From Lacisediminihabitans profunda (GTDB taxonomy: Bacteria; Actinomycetota; Actinomycetes; Actinomycetales; Microbacteriaceae), in NCBI RefSeq assembly GCF_008040105.1, contig NZ_VRMG01000005.1:310001-374000 (forward strand): 64,000 nt of DNA. The letters run 5' to 3'. Below, piece by piece: positions 63,629 through 64,000 of this stretch. Position 1 is the stretch's first letter; every line of letters starts with the position of its first letter. The position numbers were made by a program, and so were the translations under genes. Below the pieces are notes generated by a model, which searched no databases, was not told the origin of the DNA, and worked only from the letters and a program-made list of their open reading frames with translations.

Positions 63629-64000
63629 GTGTCCGCTGTTACCGAGGTTCCGTCGAAACTGTCTCCCCCACCCGGCCGCGCGGGTGGTCGGAAGCGCGGC
63701 GGCCTGAACGAAGCCCACGGCCGTTGGGCGAGCTACCTGATCACCCCGTCGCTGGTCATCCTGGGGGTCGTCATCGGTTATCCGGTTGTCAGCGCGATCA
63801 TCATGTCGTTCCAGAAGGACGCCGGCCTCGACAAGGCGACCGGCCTCTTCGTCGCCGGCGGTTTCGCCGGGTTCTCGAACTACGCGCACTGGCTCCTGCA
63901 GCAGTGCGTCTCGACCACCGGGGTCACGTCGGCGTGCCCACCGGGCAACCTCGGCGCGCAGTTCTGGAACGCCTTCGGTACGACGTTCTTCTTCACCGCC
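63629..64000 (+). CDS. Sugar ABC transporter permease (MalF-like), 5' part
   Basis: The first 124 residues are visible; the gene continues past the window. The N-terminus is polar and basic (PPPGRAGGRKRGGLNEAHGR), followed by TM1 (ASYLITPSLVILGVVIGYPVVSAIIMSF) and the start of a periplasmic loop with two Cys, then FWNAFGTTFFFTA. This is the layout of MalF/ThuF-type permeases. The GTG at 63629 follows AAGGAGG at 4 nt. It follows the binding-protein gene after 91 nt. Confidence 0.85.
   Translation, partial: MSAVTEVPSKLSPPPGRAGGRKRGGLNEAHGRWASYLITPSLVILGVVIGYPVVSAIIMSFQKDAGLDKATGLFVAGGFAGFSNYAHWLLQQCVSTTGVTSACPPGNLGAQFWNAFGTTFFFTA

Overview
The window is high-GC DNA with a strong G/C third-position bias and dense, often overlapping genes. 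The gene content points to an actinobacterium, most likely a member of the Microbacteriaceae: a mycothiol S-conjugate amidase (mca), DUF4307, DUF4245 and DUF6264 proteins, a PIN-PhoH protein, class II FbaA plus GlpX, and many leaderless start codons. No rRNA, tRNA, CRISPR array, transposase or prophage gene was seen. One 5' fragment of a secreted protein (left edge) and one sugar ABC permease (right edge) are cut by the window ends.

Layout. 1-5112: a secreted protein fragment, then a tightly coupled operon TetR / MFS exporter / D-threonine-aldolase-like PLP enzyme / sugar-lactone oxidase behind a candidate TetR operator. 5140-9212 (minus): an APC permease, apt, and an ABC-2 exporter. 9416-10946: lemA-htpX. 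10960-12174: a YcaQ-type DNA glycosylase. 12213-18475: a probable aminophosphonate locus, with a phosphonatase-like HAD hydrolase divergent from an FAD aminophosphonate-oxidase-like protein and a four-gene ABC importer. 18531-28593: housekeeping genes (AI-2E permease, ilvA, greA, mca, hemolysin III-like, isoprenyl transferase, a class V aminotransferase-like protein, phoH). 28598-33171 (minus): one long operon, YjbR-like / xseA / xseB / DUF4245 / carbonic anhydrase / fumC. 33221-37881: ispH, two membrane proteins, fba, glpX. 37891-42320: two tandem, very similar flavin monooxygenases divergent from an AraC regulator, with two dyads in the shared promoter region. 42364-45960: rmuC, a methylmalonate-semialdehyde dehydrogenase and a GNAT acetyltransferase.

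46034-55660 is a complete myo-inositol catabolic cluster: iolC, a Cgl0158-type aldolase candidate, iolA, iolB, iolD, iolG and iolE, closed by a GntR/UTRA regulator on the other strand. A decayed RpiR-HTH/SIS regulator gene sits just upstream of iolC. A second iolA/mmsA copy lies 2.8 kb upstream of the cluster. No inositol transporter is in the window. The rest holds a DEDDh exonuclease, an SseB-like protein, ychF, an ABC-F protein, a secreted metallophosphoesterase, a LON-domain protein, and the start of a sugar ABC importer behind a LacI-type operator.

The least ordinary signals are non-coding. At least eight genes have a TANNNT hexamer exactly 6 nt before the start codon, so they are probably leaderless. 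Two unrelated families of long intergenic palindromes are present, one as two 66-bp copies before the ABC-F gene and one next to a 58-nt polypyrimidine tract before phoH. The iol promoter region carries several perfect dyads. The metabolic finding most worth testing is the aminophosphonate locus.
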